Positions 37,304-47,105 of a stretch of DNA of 64,000 bases are shown here, piece after piece (the first letter of the stretch is position 1; the number at the start of each line of letters is the position of its first letter). The notes beneath the pieces were generated by a model. It was not told the DNA's origin, did no database searches, and saw nothing but the letters and a program-made list of their open reading frames with translations. The stretch is from Bacteroidia bacterium (GTDB taxonomy: Bacteria; Bacteroidota; Bacteroidia; Chitinophagales; Chitinophagaceae): positions 55,315 through 119,314 of the forward strand of contig JAUICZ010000005.1 of the NCBI GenBank assembly GCA_030429205.1, in the 5' to 3' direction. Position numbers and translations under genes: made by a program.

Positions 37304-39868
37304 ATGCAAAGACCCTTTTACTCTATACTGCTATTAATAGTATTACTGGCAAGTACTGCCAGCGCTGCTGTTATTAAAGGAAAAATAACAGATACTAAAG
37401 GTGAACCGCTACCTTTTGCGACTGTTTATATTGAGGGTACCGGAATAGGTACTGCAGCTAATGCTGTGGCCGAATACTCTTTAACTGTTAGTGAAGGTAC
37501 GCATACGATTGTATGTCAGTATATGGGGTTTAAGCAAGCAAACTTCATAGTTACAGTTACATCGCAGCAAACAGTAGAACACAATTTTAAGTTGAGTGAG
37601 CAGGCTTATGAGATGAAGGATGTAGTGGTTAAATCTAACGCAGAAGATCCTGCGTACGCCAAGATAAGAGCGGCCATAAAACGCCGTAAGTTTCATTTAG
37701 AGCAAGTAGAGAATTTCCAATCATCAATATACCTGAAAGGGGTAATAAGGAACAGGGAGCTGCCGGAGAAAATATTCGGTATTGAAATACCTGCTGAAGA
37801 TATTGCAGATTCGAGAGGTGGTGGAGGTGACTCTTCCAGTCTTGGAATCATGTATTTGTGTGAACAGGAGGCAGATTATTATACCAATGGCAAAAAAGAG
37901 AGGACATATATAAGATCGGTTAGAGAAAGTGGTATGTCTAATGGAGTGGGGTTGTCGCAACTACCACCTGTTGTTTCTTTTTATGAGAATAATGTAAACC
38001 CTTTGTACGGATTAAGCGAAAGAGGCTTTATTTCTCCGATCAGCGATAACGCGCTGCTTTATTATAAATACAAGTTTCAGGGCCAGTTTATGCAGGGTAG
38101 CCATTTGATCAGTAAGATAAAGGTTATCCCTCGTCGTGCATATGAGCCATTGTTCAGTGGTACTATATATATCGTTGAAGATGATTGGGCTATCCATAGC
38201 TTAGATTTATTGTTGACGCATAAGTCGAATTTGGAGCAGCTGGATACATTAAGAATTGAACAGACTTATCTGCCATTACAAAAAGATGCATGGATAATAA
38301 AAAGTCAGGTTCAGTATCCGACGATAGACCTTTTGGGTTTAGGTTTTACCGGCAACTTCGTTGCAGTATACGATCAGCAAAAATTTGGTCATAAAATGCC
38401 GGACAGCTTATTCAATAGCAAGATCATTAGTTCTTACGACTCTACAGCAAACGACAAGGATAGTTTGTATTGGGCCGGAAATAGAGCCGTTCCGTTAGAA
38501 GAAGATGAGATTGAAGACTATCAAATAAAAGATAGTTCACTAAATGTATACCGATCACTTGAGTATAGAGATTCAGTAAGAAAGATGTTTAATAAGCTTA
38601 ACGTGTTTGATTTGATATTGGATGGGTATTATCATGCGGGTAAAGATTATAAGTACACTATTCGTACCAACTCATTATTAGGAGGTTTGGTTACCTATAA
38701 TAACGTAGAGGGTTTGGCTGTTACGCCTAAAATATGGTATACACATAGAATAGATACCAGCAGGTATATATATACTACCACAGGTTTACGTTATGGTTTT
38801 GGTAATACCCATTTTAATGCTTTTACAAGAATTAGTTATAAAAAATATGACAGAAAGTGGCTGGGTAGGAACTTGGAAATAGGCATTGAAGGAGGTAAGT
38901 ATATTCACCAATTTAATCCGCAAAATACGGTTGCAACACTTTACAACTCATTCTCTACATTGGTGTATGGTAAAAACCTAATGCATCTTTATGAGCGCTA
39001 TACTGCAGCAGCTTTTATCAAGAGAAATTTTGCCAACGGTTTTTCTTTTAATGCGAAAGCCGGTTTTCAGAGAAGATTACCATTATACAATACTACCTTT
39101 TATACATGGGCAAACAACGACCCGCCAAAGTGGAAGCCTAATACCCCGGTGAATTTAAGTAATAGGTTGTGGGAAGCGCATAATGCTATTCTGGCGAAAG
39201 CAGAGGTGTCGTACAGGCCGGGGGCTAAATATGTGCAATATCCTAAGTTCAAGTCTTACGTACGTAGTAAATGGCCGCTTTTTACATTGAGTTATGAGAA
39301 AGGGTTTTCCGGCATATTAAATAGTAAAACTGATTTTGATAAATGGCGTTTTGCTATTACTGATTACGTGAACATGAAACTCCTGGGTAGTATTGAGTAT
39401 AATATTGCTGCAGGAGGGTTTATTAACAGTAACTATGTAAGCCTGCCCGACATGATGCACATACAGGATAATGAGCTGTTAATAGCATCACCTTATGTCT
39501 CTGGTTTCCAGCTGGCGCCATATTACTTATACAGCAATACGGCCAACTTGTATGGAGAAGCTCATGTTGAGTATAACATGAATGGTTTGCTGACGAATAA
39601 AATCCCTTTATTCAGGCAGGCAAGGTGGAATCTAGTTACGGGGTCAAACACGTTGTTCATCAATACTAATAATTATTATACCGAAGTATATGTAGGTATT
39701 GATAACCTTGGGTTTAAAATATTCCGTTTTCTCCGTGTAGATGTAGTGCGCTCATGGGATCATACCAAACAAGCGCATACGGGAATCCGCATTGGCATAG
39801 ACACGGGTGTGTTGGGTGCTGCAGGTACTGTCTCAATTACAGAAGATAAAGAGAAGTTTACCTGGTAG
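37304..39868 (+). CDS. CarboxypepD-regulatory-like / DUF5686 outer-membrane protein
   Basis: 854 residues with a signal peptide (1-21) and a carboxypeptidase regulatory-like (beta-sandwich) domain at 22-105, seen in IKGKITDTKGEPLPFATVYI and YMGFKQANF. The rest (about 110-854) matches the DUF5686 pattern, a likely beta-barrel with many YxxxY strands (for example RTNSLLGGLVTYNN, LSYEKGFSGIL) and a C-terminal barrel strand. Such proteins sit in the outer membrane of Bacteroidota; the ligand is unknown. It ends 1 nt from the convergent T9SS gene. Confidence 0.88.
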   Translation: MQRPFYSILLLIVLLASTASAAVIKGKITDTKGEPLPFATVYIEGTGIGTAANAVAEYSLTVSEGTHTIVCQYMGFKQANFIVTVTSQQTVEHNFKLSEQAYEMKDVVVKSNAEDPAYAKIRAAIKRRKFHLEQVENFQSSIYLKGVIRNRELPEKIFGIEIPAEDIADSRGGGGDSSSLGIMYLCEQEADYYTNGKKERTYIRSVRESGMSNGVGLSQLPPVVSFYENNVNPLYGLSERGFISPISDNALLYYKYKFQGQFMQGSHLISKIKVIPRRAYEPLFSGTIYIVEDDWAIHSLDLLLTHKSNLEQLDTLRIEQTYLPLQKDAWIIKSQVQYPTIDLLGLGFTGNFVAVYDQQKFGHKMPDSLFNSKIISSYDSTANDKDSLYWAGNRAVPLEEDEIEDYQIKDSSLNVYRSLEYRDSVRKMFNKLNVFDLILDGYYHAGKDYKYTIRTNSLLGGLVTYNNVEGLAVTPKIWYTHRIDTSRYIYTTTGLRYGFGNTHFNAFTRISYKKYDRKWLGRNLEIGIEGGKYIHQFNPQNTVATLYNSFSTLVYGKNLMHLYERYTAAAFIKRNFANGFSFNAKAGFQRRLPLYNTTFYTWANNDPPKWKPNTPVNLSNRLWEAHNAILAKAEVSYRPGAKYVQYPKFKSYVRSKWPLFTLSYEKGFSGILNSKTDFDKWRFAITDYVNMKLLGSIEYNIAAGGFINSNYVSLPDMMHIQDNELLIASPYVSGFQLAPYYLYSNTANLYGEAHVEYNMNGLLTNKIPLFRQARWNLVTGSNTLFINTNNYYTEVYVGIDNLGFKIFRFLRVDVVRSWDHTKQAHTGIRIGIDTGVLGAAGTVSITEDKEKFTW

Positions 39869-39869
39869 T

Positions 39870-42245
39870 TTAGCGTACCAGGGTAACATCACCTTTGTCT
39901 AACTGTCTTGTTCCATTAAGCGTGTACTGTATCATGTAGAAATAAGTGCCTATTGGTTGGGGGGTTCCGTTATATGTTCCATCCCAGCCGTCGTTAGCAG
40001 CATTTGTTTCAAACATCAAATTTCCTTTACGGTTGAAAATGGCAAAATATAAATCACCCAGGGTTTCCGGGTTTTTACTTCGTACGCTGAATTTATCGTT
40101 GTTACCATCACCATTCGGACTAAAGGCGCTAGGCATCCATAGTTTACATGCACCTATGCTTACGTTAATAGTATCTTCTATAGATCCGCAACCATTACTT
40201 ACGCTAACTGCATATGTGCCTGGTTCTACAACATGAAATACTGAATCTGTAGAGCCGTCTTGCCATAAGTAACTTTCAATTCTTCCTTGATTGCCAAAAG
40301 GAAGATATAGTACATGATCTTCACAAGCTACAGTGTCACTTGGTCCCAGATTTATTATAGGCATTAGTCCAAATACATTGATCTTCTTTTCAATGCTGTC
40401 CATACATCCAATACCATCTTTTACAATGAGCTTTACAAAATATTCATCAGCCTCAGGGAAGGCATGCGCAATTGTCTTACCCTCTCCAAATCGGTAATCA
40501 TGAAAGCTCCATTTATATTCAGGTTGATCGCCATACGGATATTGGAAAATTACAGAACTGTCTGCACTATATTCTACAAGTTGTTCAACACAAGGCACTT
40601 CTTTCGCTACGTTAAACTCAGCTTTAAGCGGGTGTCGCGTATCTACTTCTTTTATAAGGCTATCATTACAATAGCCGTTATTGGTTACCAGTAACACTTT
40701 GTGTGCTGAATCCTGATTTTCGTAAGTAGTATTAGCATCATAGGTATTGCTAAATAAAACAGTATCTGCAAACCAACGGGATGTAAGCGGACCGTATGCT
40801 GTAGTTGTTTTATTAGTGAAGAGAACGGTGTCTTGCCAGCAACCATATCGTATGCTGTAATCAAAGTCTATATTGTCTTCCCTGTAATCTTCAACTGTAA
40901 CATTAACAGTGTCGTGCCAGTAACAACCACCCATATGCTGTGGTGTAAATACCGTTAATACGAAAAAGGTGTCTTCATTAATCGTTATTTCTGGCTGCAG
41001 GCGATTAACTGTAGCAAACCTGTATAAAGGTTTAGGGTTCCAGTCTATAATGTAAAATATACCTCTAAAACGTCTGGTGTTCGTCAAGCTACCGTCCAAT
41101 GTGTCTACAAAAGGAGAGCATCCTATAAGGTGACGGTCTGCACCGGCACTAACAGTTGCATTTGCTGCTATCACATCTGCATCAAAAACATATGGTTTGT
41201 TACAGTGGTAAGTGTCTATGAATGTTAACCTAATGCGTACACTGTCATCGGTATTTACATAAGCAGAGTCGCCTGCGGTATTTACCGTTAAGGTAGACGG
41301 GGAACCGCCAACGATGGACCAACTGGGCACACATGTAGGACATCTTTCTGCCAAAAACAATACACTATCCGGCATGCCACAGCTAATATCCCATGTTTTA
41401 TTGATACCGGCGCTTAGGTTGCCTACGCCACCAATCGGGCAGCTTGCCCAATCTATTGGGCGTGGCCAATTGCCGTTGAAGCTGTATATGGGTAACGATG
41501 GAAAAACAACTGAATCTGCATACAAATCACCCTCCCATATACCATATTTATTGTCTACATATATTTTATCTTCTACAATGGCAAAGCCATATCGCTCATC
41601 ATAACCATCTGTCGTATCCCAAAATAAGGTGTCATGGGCTATAACGGGAAGTTTTTTAATTAGGTTGACGTTGTTATCATATATAAATAATGAATCTTCC
41701 TCGCGAGGGAAAAATTCCGGGTCTTTACCATAAGAATATATGTTTCCGGCACAATCACCTGCAAAGTCATGAATACCCCTTTCCCAATAAGTAGCTGTTA
41801 TTTGAGCATCACCGGATCCGGTGTATTTTGTGATTCTTCCTGTGCTGTCATTAACATTGAAGATAGCTTGGTCAGAACAACCGGGGCTTGCACCAAAAGA
41901 TTTATGACCTGTGTTTACCCAACCTGTTCCATTATAGTACCAGTAGTTACCCCACCCATCAGAGCAATAGAATGTAGCCCGAGGCTGGCCCTGAAACATA
42001 TTTATGCCAATAGCAATACCGTTTGCTAATGCCGGAGGACGTATTGTGTTTACAGATGGGTTTGATGCAGATGGCGGTTTTGTTGGGTCTAACTGCCAGA
42101 TAAGTGCATTTTGTAAATAGTATATATATCCATTGCGCGCACCTTTGGGGTTGTTACAGCTGGGGAGCTGAGCATGTGATGTTAAAGATGCTGCAAGAAA
42201 TAAGAGAATTAATATTATCGGGTATGTGTAGGTGTGTCTAAACAT
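39870..42245 (-). CDS. Large secreted protein with gliding-motility-type (T9SS type B) C-terminal domain
   Basis: 791 residues: signal peptide 1-25, a propeller-like N-terminal half with WGNYWYYNGTGWV and IYSYGKDPEFF, Ig-like parts with paired cysteines, and one PKD-like segment (YKWSFHDYRFGEGKTIAHAF, about 575-660). The last roughly 90 residues are the gliding-motility-associated C-terminal domain (MPSAFSPNGDGNNDKF, FNRKGNLMFET, GWDGTYNG, PIGTYFYMIQY, GDVTLVR). Such tails send proteins through the T9SS to the surface. Function is unknown, probably adhesion or matrix. It is the gene just downstream of tRNA-Gln, behind that RNA's terminator. Confidence 0.88.
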   Translation of the reverse strand: MFRHTYTYPIILILLFLAASLTSHAQLPSCNNPKGARNGYIYYLQNALIWQLDPTKPPSASNPSVNTIRPPALANGIAIGINMFQGQPRATFYCSDGWGNYWYYNGTGWVNTGHKSFGASPGCSDQAIFNVNDSTGRITKYTGSGDAQITATYWERGIHDFAGDCAGNIYSYGKDPEFFPREEDSLFIYDNNVNLIKKLPVIAHDTLFWDTTDGYDERYGFAIVEDKIYVDNKYGIWEGDLYADSVVFPSLPIYSFNGNWPRPIDWASCPIGGVGNLSAGINKTWDISCGMPDSVLFLAERCPTCVPSWSIVGGSPSTLTVNTAGDSAYVNTDDSVRIRLTFIDTYHCNKPYVFDADVIAANATVSAGADRHLIGCSPFVDTLDGSLTNTRRFRGIFYIIDWNPKPLYRFATVNRLQPEITINEDTFFVLTVFTPQHMGGCYWHDTVNVTVEDYREDNIDFDYSIRYGCWQDTVLFTNKTTTAYGPLTSRWFADTVLFSNTYDANTTYENQDSAHKVLLVTNNGYCNDSLIKEVDTRHPLKAEFNVAKEVPCVEQLVEYSADSSVIFQYPYGDQPEYKWSFHDYRFGEGKTIAHAFPEADEYFVKLIVKDGIGCMDSIEKKINVFGLMPIINLGPSDTVACEDHVLYLPFGNQGRIESYLWQDGSTDSVFHVVEPGTYAVSVSNGCGSIEDTINVSIGACKLWMPSAFSPNGDGNNDKFSVRSKNPETLGDLYFAIFNRKGNLMFETNAANDGWDGTYNGTPQPIGTYFYMIQYTLNGTRQLDKGDVTLVR

Positions 42246-42298
42246 TTTAGCCTTGTAACAATGTTGTTATGTAAATATATTGAAAGTAAGGCATATAA

Positions 42299-42323
42299 AA
42301 AAAGCCCCTTAGAGGGGCTTTTT
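42299..42323 (-). terminator. Terminator of tRNA-Gln
   Basis: AAAAAGCCCCT pairs with AGGGGCTTTTT (loop TAG) just past the tRNA 3' end on the minus strand and ahead of the T9SS type B gene. Confidence 0.88.
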
Positions 42324-42326
42324 AAG

Positions 42327-42397
42327 CAGTCCGACCTGGATTCGAACCAAGACAGACAGTACCAAAAACTGTAGTGCTACCATTACACCATCGGACT
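42327..42397 (-). tRNA. tRNA-Gln (anticodon TTG)
   Basis: A 71-nt cloverleaf read on the minus strand. The acceptor AGTCCGA pairs with TCGGACT, the anticodon stem ACAGT/ACTGT encloses the loop TTTTGGT with anticodon TTG, and the T-arm contains GGTTCGAATCC. The discriminator base is G and no CCA is encoded. It reads CAA and, by wobble, CAG codons. Confidence 0.95.
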
Positions 42398-42474
42398 GTT
42401 TCCTGTTTAACAGGGATGCAAAGGTAAATCACTACAATAAAATGCCAAAACTTTTTTCTAAATAATTTTTCTGC

Positions 42475-42482
42475 TACTTTGC
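42475..42482 (+). promoter_or_regulatory. Candidate -7 box of mrdA-rodA (TACTTTGC)
   Basis: TACTTTGC resembles TAnnTTTG (one base off) and lies 39 nt before the mrdA ATG. No -33 TTG at 19 bp was found. Confidence 0.35.
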
Positions 42483-42521
42483 AAAGGCAAGGGTTAAGGT
42501 TTAAAATCAGGTCTCACAAGC

Positions 42522-44543
42522 ATGTCATTCGCTCCGGCTCCGCGTAGATATATTATATGGTCTATTTTCATCTGTATTAGCGTTATAATACTGGGTAAGC
42601 TGGCTTATTTACAGTTGATAGAAGACAAGTATAAGATACTGGCAAATGATATTGCGATTACCCGTAAAGTAGTTTACCCGCCCAGAGGAGTAATATATGA
42701 CAGGAAAGGGAAGGTCATGCTTTACAACCAGGTAGTGTACGATCTTATGGTCACTGCAAATGATGTACCTAAAAACATAGACACCGCTCTGCTGTGTAAT
42801 ATTCTTGAAATAGATAAAGCTCAATACGAAACCATTTTCCATAGAGCTGAAGTGCGTAATGGTCGTTTAAGGCAAAGTGTGATGGTAGAACAACTGTCTC
42901 CCAAACAAGCTGCACGTGTAAAGGAAAATATATATGCCTTTGGTGGTTTTGAGCTTAAGGAACGTTATATAAGAACCTATCCGGAAAAAAATTCAGCATT
43001 GATATTGGGGTATATTGGTGAAATATCTAAATCTAAACTCCAAACCGAAAAATATGCCGGTTATAAACAAGGTGATTATATAGGTATTAACGGACTGGAG
43101 TATACCTACGAAGAGATATTAAGAGGGCAACGTGGTATTCATTATCTGGAGCGTGATAATTACAACCGCCCGACTGAGCCATACCGAAAAGGAGCATTAG
43201 ATACTCAGGCTGTTGCCGGTAAATCTCTGGAGTTGCATTTAGACATGGAGCTCCAAGAGTATGGTGAACAGCTCATGAGCCATAAAATAGGCAGCGTAAT
43301 AGCTGTAGACCCTAAAACAGGAGGCATACTAGCAATGGTGAGTGCTCCTTCATACGATCCGAACCTGTTAAAAGGTAAGGAGCGTACTCGCAACTTTAGC
43401 AAGCTAGACAGGGATGCGGCAAAACCATTGTACAACAGAGCTATTAAAGGTACATATCAACCGGGCTCTACTTTAAAGCCTATGACAGCTTTGGTCGCAT
43501 TAGATGAAGGGGTGATTACTCCTTCTTATGGCTTTGACTGTATGGGCGGGTATTATAATTGCGGTAAAAGAGTTGGTTGTACACACGTTGGTGGCGGTCA
43601 TGCAGCTAACCTTAGACGAGCATTGGCCAACTCATGTAACTCATACTTTGTACATATACAACGCAAGGTGGTTGATGCAGAAAGGCATGGCGATGTTAAG
43701 CAAGGTGTAGAGCGCTGGAGACAATATTTTTATGACTTTGGGTTTGGCCACCCCACAGGTGTAGATCTGCCATTTGAGTCTGGAGGATATTTGCCGGATA
43801 CCGGGTTTTATAACAGGATGTATCCTTTTAAATGGAACTCCTGCAATGTAATGTTGGTGGGTATGGGGCAAGGTGAGGTAGCGTTGACACCTATACAAAT
43901 GGTGAACTCGCTTTGTATAATAGCAAACAAAGGTTATTACTATACGCCACATTTGGTAAAGTCTATAGGTGGTAACGAAAATGATACTGCACTTAAAAAG
44001 TATCATGAAAAACATACGGTAACTAATATCCCTGATGCGGCGTATAACGAGGTGGCATTGGGCATGCAGGATGTGGTAGAGTTTGGTACCGGTAAGGTGG
44101 CAAAGCTGCCCGATGTTGCCGTGTGTGCTAAAACGGGTACCGTTGAGAACAAAGCAAGGGTTGGTAACCAGATTATAAAAATGAAAGACCACTCTGTGTT
44201 TGTGGCATTTGCACCCAAAGATGACCCTAAGATTGCGATAGCAGTAGTGGTAGAAAATGCGGGCTTTGGTGCTACATGGGCAGGACCAATAGCCAGCCTG
44301 ATGATGGAGAAATATTTGACGGATAGCATCGCAACTAATAGAAAGTATTTAGAGGAGAAAATGTTCAAAGCAAACTTGGTGAACCCTTACATTTATGTGA
44401 TTGATTCAACACAACGTCGTGTAGACAGAGAGCGTTACGAAAGAAGGTTGAAAAAGCAACGAATAGAAGATAGTGCCACAAGATCGAGAGACTCGATCTT
44501 GACACGCAAATGGTTAGAAAAGCATAACTATTTAGGTAAATAA
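42522..44543 (+). CDS. mrdA: Penicillin-binding protein 2 (elongasome transpeptidase)
   Basis: Inner-membrane class B PBP that cross-links peptidoglycan during side-wall growth. 673 residues: one N-terminal helix (12-32), the dimerisation domain with RKVVYPPRGVIYDRKG, then the transpeptidase domain. The active-site Ser316 is in PGSTLKP, the SxN motif is SCN in LANSCNSYF, and the KTG triad is AKTGTVENK with Lys537. The C-terminus is charged. rodA begins 2 nt downstream, the normal partner, and they form an operon. Confidence 0.96.
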   Translation: MSFAPAPRRYIIWSIFICISVIILGKLAYLQLIEDKYKILANDIAITRKVVYPPRGVIYDRKGKVMLYNQVVYDLMVTANDVPKNIDTALLCNILEIDKAQYETIFHRAEVRNGRLRQSVMVEQLSPKQAARVKENIYAFGGFELKERYIRTYPEKNSALILGYIGEISKSKLQTEKYAGYKQGDYIGINGLEYTYEEILRGQRGIHYLERDNYNRPTEPYRKGALDTQAVAGKSLELHLDMELQEYGEQLMSHKIGSVIAVDPKTGGILAMVSAPSYDPNLLKGKERTRNFSKLDRDAAKPLYNRAIKGTYQPGSTLKPMTALVALDEGVITPSYGFDCMGGYYNCGKRVGCTHVGGGHAANLRRALANSCNSYFVHIQRKVVDAERHGDVKQGVERWRQYFYDFGFGHPTGVDLPFESGGYLPDTGFYNRMYPFKWNSCNVMLVGMGQGEVALTPIQMVNSLCIIANKGYYYTPHLVKSIGGNENDTALKKYHEKHTVTNIPDAAYNEVALGMQDVVEFGTGKVAKLPDVAVCAKTGTVENKARVGNQIIKMKDHSVFVAFAPKDDPKIAIAVVVENAGFGATWAGPIASLMMEKYLTDSIATNRKYLEEKMFKANLVNPYIYVIDSTQRRVDRERYERRLKKQRIEDSATRSRDSILTRKWLEKHNYLGK

Positions 44544-44545
44544 AT

Positions 44546-45865
44546 ATGACAAGCAGAAACAAACCGGTAGTCAGTAGAATGGACAGTATAACAGTATTGT
44601 TATACTTATTGCTGTGCATGATAGGTTTGGTGGCTATTTTTTCTGTTGAATATAGAAGCACTGATGCGTCTTATTTTCTGATGAATAAAAGTCATATGCG
44701 TCAGTTGATATGGTTGGGTATATCTCTATTCGCAGGCATACTCATCATGTTTACCGATAGTAAGTTCTTTTCTTCTATAGCCTACCTGTCATACACTATT
44801 TGTTTGTTTTTACTGGTCGTCACCATATTTGCAGGTGTCAATGTAAAAGGGTCACACTCATGGTTAGGTGTGGGAGGATTGCGTTTTCAGCCCGGCGAGG
44901 TAGGCAAGATATTTACATCATTAGCACTGGCAAAATTCCTTTCGTCTCCCGAAACTAATTTTGCGACCCTTAAGCATAGGTTGATAGGTGCGGCATTTGC
45001 TTTGATCCCTTTTGTGCTGATTGTTCTGCAAAGCGAAACAGGTTTGGCATTAGTTTACCTGTGTTTCTTTTTTGTCATGTATCGTGAAGGGTTGCCGCAT
45101 ATTATCATGATCATTGCTTTTTCATCTATAGTATTGACACTGGCTACACTAATGATTGAAAAAACTATGTTGCTATACATAGTAACAGGCCTTACTATTG
45201 TAGCAGCAGTGTTAATGCGTAAGGCACTTAAAAGAGAGGTGATGCTGCGCGTAATACTCATTAGTGTGTGGGCGATATGTATCTTGTTTTCTCAGCTCAT
45301 AGTCCCGTTCACATTTAAGCATGTATTACAAAAGCACCAGATAGAGCGTATATATACTACCGTTGGGCAAGATGTACCGGACGAATATTTACCGGAAGCG
45401 GAAAGGGGTAAAGCAAGGAAAACTGTATCGGGATATAATGTATGGCAATCGAAGATAGCGATTGGTAGCGGTGGCTTTGCGGGCAAAGGCTTTTTAAATG
45501 GTACGTCTACAAAAAACGAATTTGTGCCCGAGCAGAATACAGATTTTATTTTTTGCGCAATTGGGGAGCAGTTTGGTTTTTTAGGTAGTGCTGCGCTAGT
45601 ACTCATATATCTGGCGTTGATGCTCAGGATACTGTTTGTTGCAGAGCGTCAGCGATCTGCTTTTAGTAGAATATATGCCTATTGTGTGGCGTCAATATTG
45701 TTCATGCACTTTGCCATTAACATCTCTATGACCATTGGCCTAGCACCTGTAATTGGTATCACGCTGCCTTTGCTTAGCTATGGTGGTACCTCTTTACTGT
45801 CCTTTAGCATCTTGATTTTTATTTTGTTAAGGTTAGATGCAGACAGGCAGGTTATGATACGTTGA
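44546..45865 (+). CDS. rodA: Peptidoglycan glycosyltransferase RodA
   Basis: The SEDS-family glycan polymerase that works with PBP2. 439 residues with about ten hydrophobic helices. SEDS features are GSHSWLGVGGLRFQPGEVGKI (92-112), VLQSETGLALVYL, and the late FVPEQNTDFIFCAIGEQFGF loop followed by LPLLSYGGTSLLS. All are usual for RodA/FtsW; the position right after mrdA makes RodA the better name. Confidence 0.96.
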   Translation: MTSRNKPVVSRMDSITVLLYLLLCMIGLVAIFSVEYRSTDASYFLMNKSHMRQLIWLGISLFAGILIMFTDSKFFSSIAYLSYTICLFLLVVTIFAGVNVKGSHSWLGVGGLRFQPGEVGKIFTSLALAKFLSSPETNFATLKHRLIGAAFALIPFVLIVLQSETGLALVYLCFFFVMYREGLPHIIMIIAFSSIVLTLATLMIEKTMLLYIVTGLTIVAAVLMRKALKREVMLRVILISVWAICILFSQLIVPFTFKHVLQKHQIERIYTTVGQDVPDEYLPEAERGKARKTVSGYNVWQSKIAIGSGGFAGKGFLNGTSTKNEFVPEQNTDFIFCAIGEQFGFLGSAALVLIYLALMLRILFVAERQRSAFSRIYAYCVASILFMHFAINISMTIGLAPVIGITLPLLSYGGTSLLSFSILIFILLRLDADRQVMIR

Positions 45866-45870
45866 TACAT

Positions 45871-45878
45871 TACCTTTG
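45871..45878 (+). promoter_or_regulatory. Candidate -7 box of the MBL gene (TACCTTTG)
   Basis: An exact TAnnTTTG match ending 7 nt before ATG 45886, inside the short gap after rodA. Confidence 0.5.
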
Positions 45879-45885
45879 CGCAGCT

Positions 45886-46632
45886 ATGGCAAAAATATTT
45901 CCTCTTTCAGAAGGTGTGTTTACAGTAGGGCACGATAAGCAATTTGTTCCCTTTGACACAGATAGTGACGAGTTGACTGCCCGCCCTACAGGCTCTTTGT
46001 TGGTGGAGATACAACCGTTTTTAGTGGTGACGGATAAGGATGTTATTGTGTTGGACACCGGGTTGGGCTATAAGAAAGATGGAGCGTTGCAGATTCATCA
46101 AAATTTAAAAGCTAATGGATTTGAACCGGAAGATGTAACTAAAGTGTTGTTGTCTCATTTGCATAAAGATCATGCGGGTGGGGTGGTGTACAAAGATGAA
46201 GTTGGTTTAGTGAAAAATACATTTCCTAATGCTGATTACTACATCTATCGTCCTGAATTAGAGTTTGCATTAGAGCAGGGTTATCCATCATTTCATACAG
46301 ACCAAATAGAGCCGTTACTTACATCGCCTCAGGTTAATTGGTTAGATGGTGAGGACGGTGAAATAGATGGTTATATAAAATATTTTCATTCCGGCGGACA
46401 CAGCCCGCAGCACATAGTCTTCTTAATAGAAGACGGTCAGGATAAAGTTTTCTATGGCGGGGATGAAGCACCACAGCTGAAACAAATGAAAATAAAATAT
46501 GTAGCTAAATACGATTATGACGGGAAAAAGGCATTAGCGCTGCGTGAGCAATATGCAGCTCAAGGCAGGGCTGATGGTTGGCAGTTTATGTTTTACCACG
46601 ATGTTGGTTCTCCTGTTGCAAAATTAAGTTAA
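45886..46632 (+). CDS. MBL-fold metallo-hydrolase
   Basis: A 248-residue metallo-beta-lactamase-fold hydrolase. The metal motif SHLHKDHAGG is at 90-99 (His91, His93, Asp95, His96), then YRPELEFAL, HSGGHSPQHIVF and FYGGDEAP supply further ligands. The substrate is unknown. An in-frame GTT/ATT-type extension upstream (from 45862) is rejected because the -7 box TACCTTTG ends 7 nt before this ATG. The stop TAA shares TTAA with the convergent gene. Confidence 0.92.
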   Translation: MAKIFPLSEGVFTVGHDKQFVPFDTDSDELTARPTGSLLVEIQPFLVVTDKDVIVLDTGLGYKKDGALQIHQNLKANGFEPEDVTKVLLSHLHKDHAGGVVYKDEVGLVKNTFPNADYYIYRPELEFALEQGYPSFHTDQIEPLLTSPQVNWLDGEDGEIDGYIKYFHSGGHSPQHIVFLIEDGQDKVFYGGDEAPQLKQMKIKYVAKYDYDGKKALALREQYAAQGRADGWQFMFYHDVGSPVAKLS

Positions 46633-47093
46633 TGGGTTGTGGGCTTATGTCCATCTCCTCCATGAGGCTTGCCTCTGCTGCGTAGCTCTTTTATCAACAT
46701 GGTTCTAAAACCTGCTTCTGCCTGATACAGGTCTGCAAGTTGTTCTTCTGAAATGACTTTAAGAAACTTCTTTTGGTATTCTTTCTTCGTGTTTAGTATC
46801 TGCTCCTGATAATCCAGATTAGCCTCAATATATGCTCTGGCTTGTTCGCGATCTCTTTCATCAGGGTTCTCTTTCCTGTACTTGTCGAAGAATTTTTTTC
46901 TGATCTGGTGCAGATCTTCTTCATAGTTATTATACACCGGCCAAAACTTTTCAGCTTGTTTTGCGGTTAGTTCTACCTTTTCTGTTATGTAGCCGATTTT
47001 TAATGCTTTAATGGGTTCGCGCATATGCCCCGGCTGAGCTATCGCGACGGTATTTGTAAATAAAATGATGAATAATACACTTAACTTTTTCAT
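46629..47093 (-). CDS. Periplasmic sensor-like protein of the ECF sigma operon
   Basis: 154 residues from the ATG at 47093 (a GTG two codons earlier is possible). Signal peptide 1-20 (VAIA-Q). The mature part is helical and charged, with KVELTAKQAEKFWPVYNNYE (39-58), a pattern of the Bacteroidota proteins usually named sensor of ECF-type sigma factor and akin to Spy/CpxP. The C-terminus is His-rich (GKPHGGDGHKPTTH). It is last in the sigma operon, 12 nt after the middle gene. Probably it senses misfolded or metal-stressed periplasm. Confidence 0.8.
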   Translation of the reverse strand: MKKLSVLFIILFTNTVAIAQPGHMREPIKALKIGYITEKVELTAKQAEKFWPVYNNYEEDLHQIRKKFFDKYRKENPDERDREQARAYIEANLDYQEQILNTKKEYQKKFLKVISEEQLADLYQAEAGFRTMLIKELRSRGKPHGGDGHKPTTH

Positions 47094-47105
47094 GTTCACT
47101 GTTTT

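Noticed and set aside
43641..44192. 183-codon minus-strand frame inside mrdA
   Set aside because: Antisense shadow of a gene with complete PBP2 motifs; no start signals or recognisable domain.
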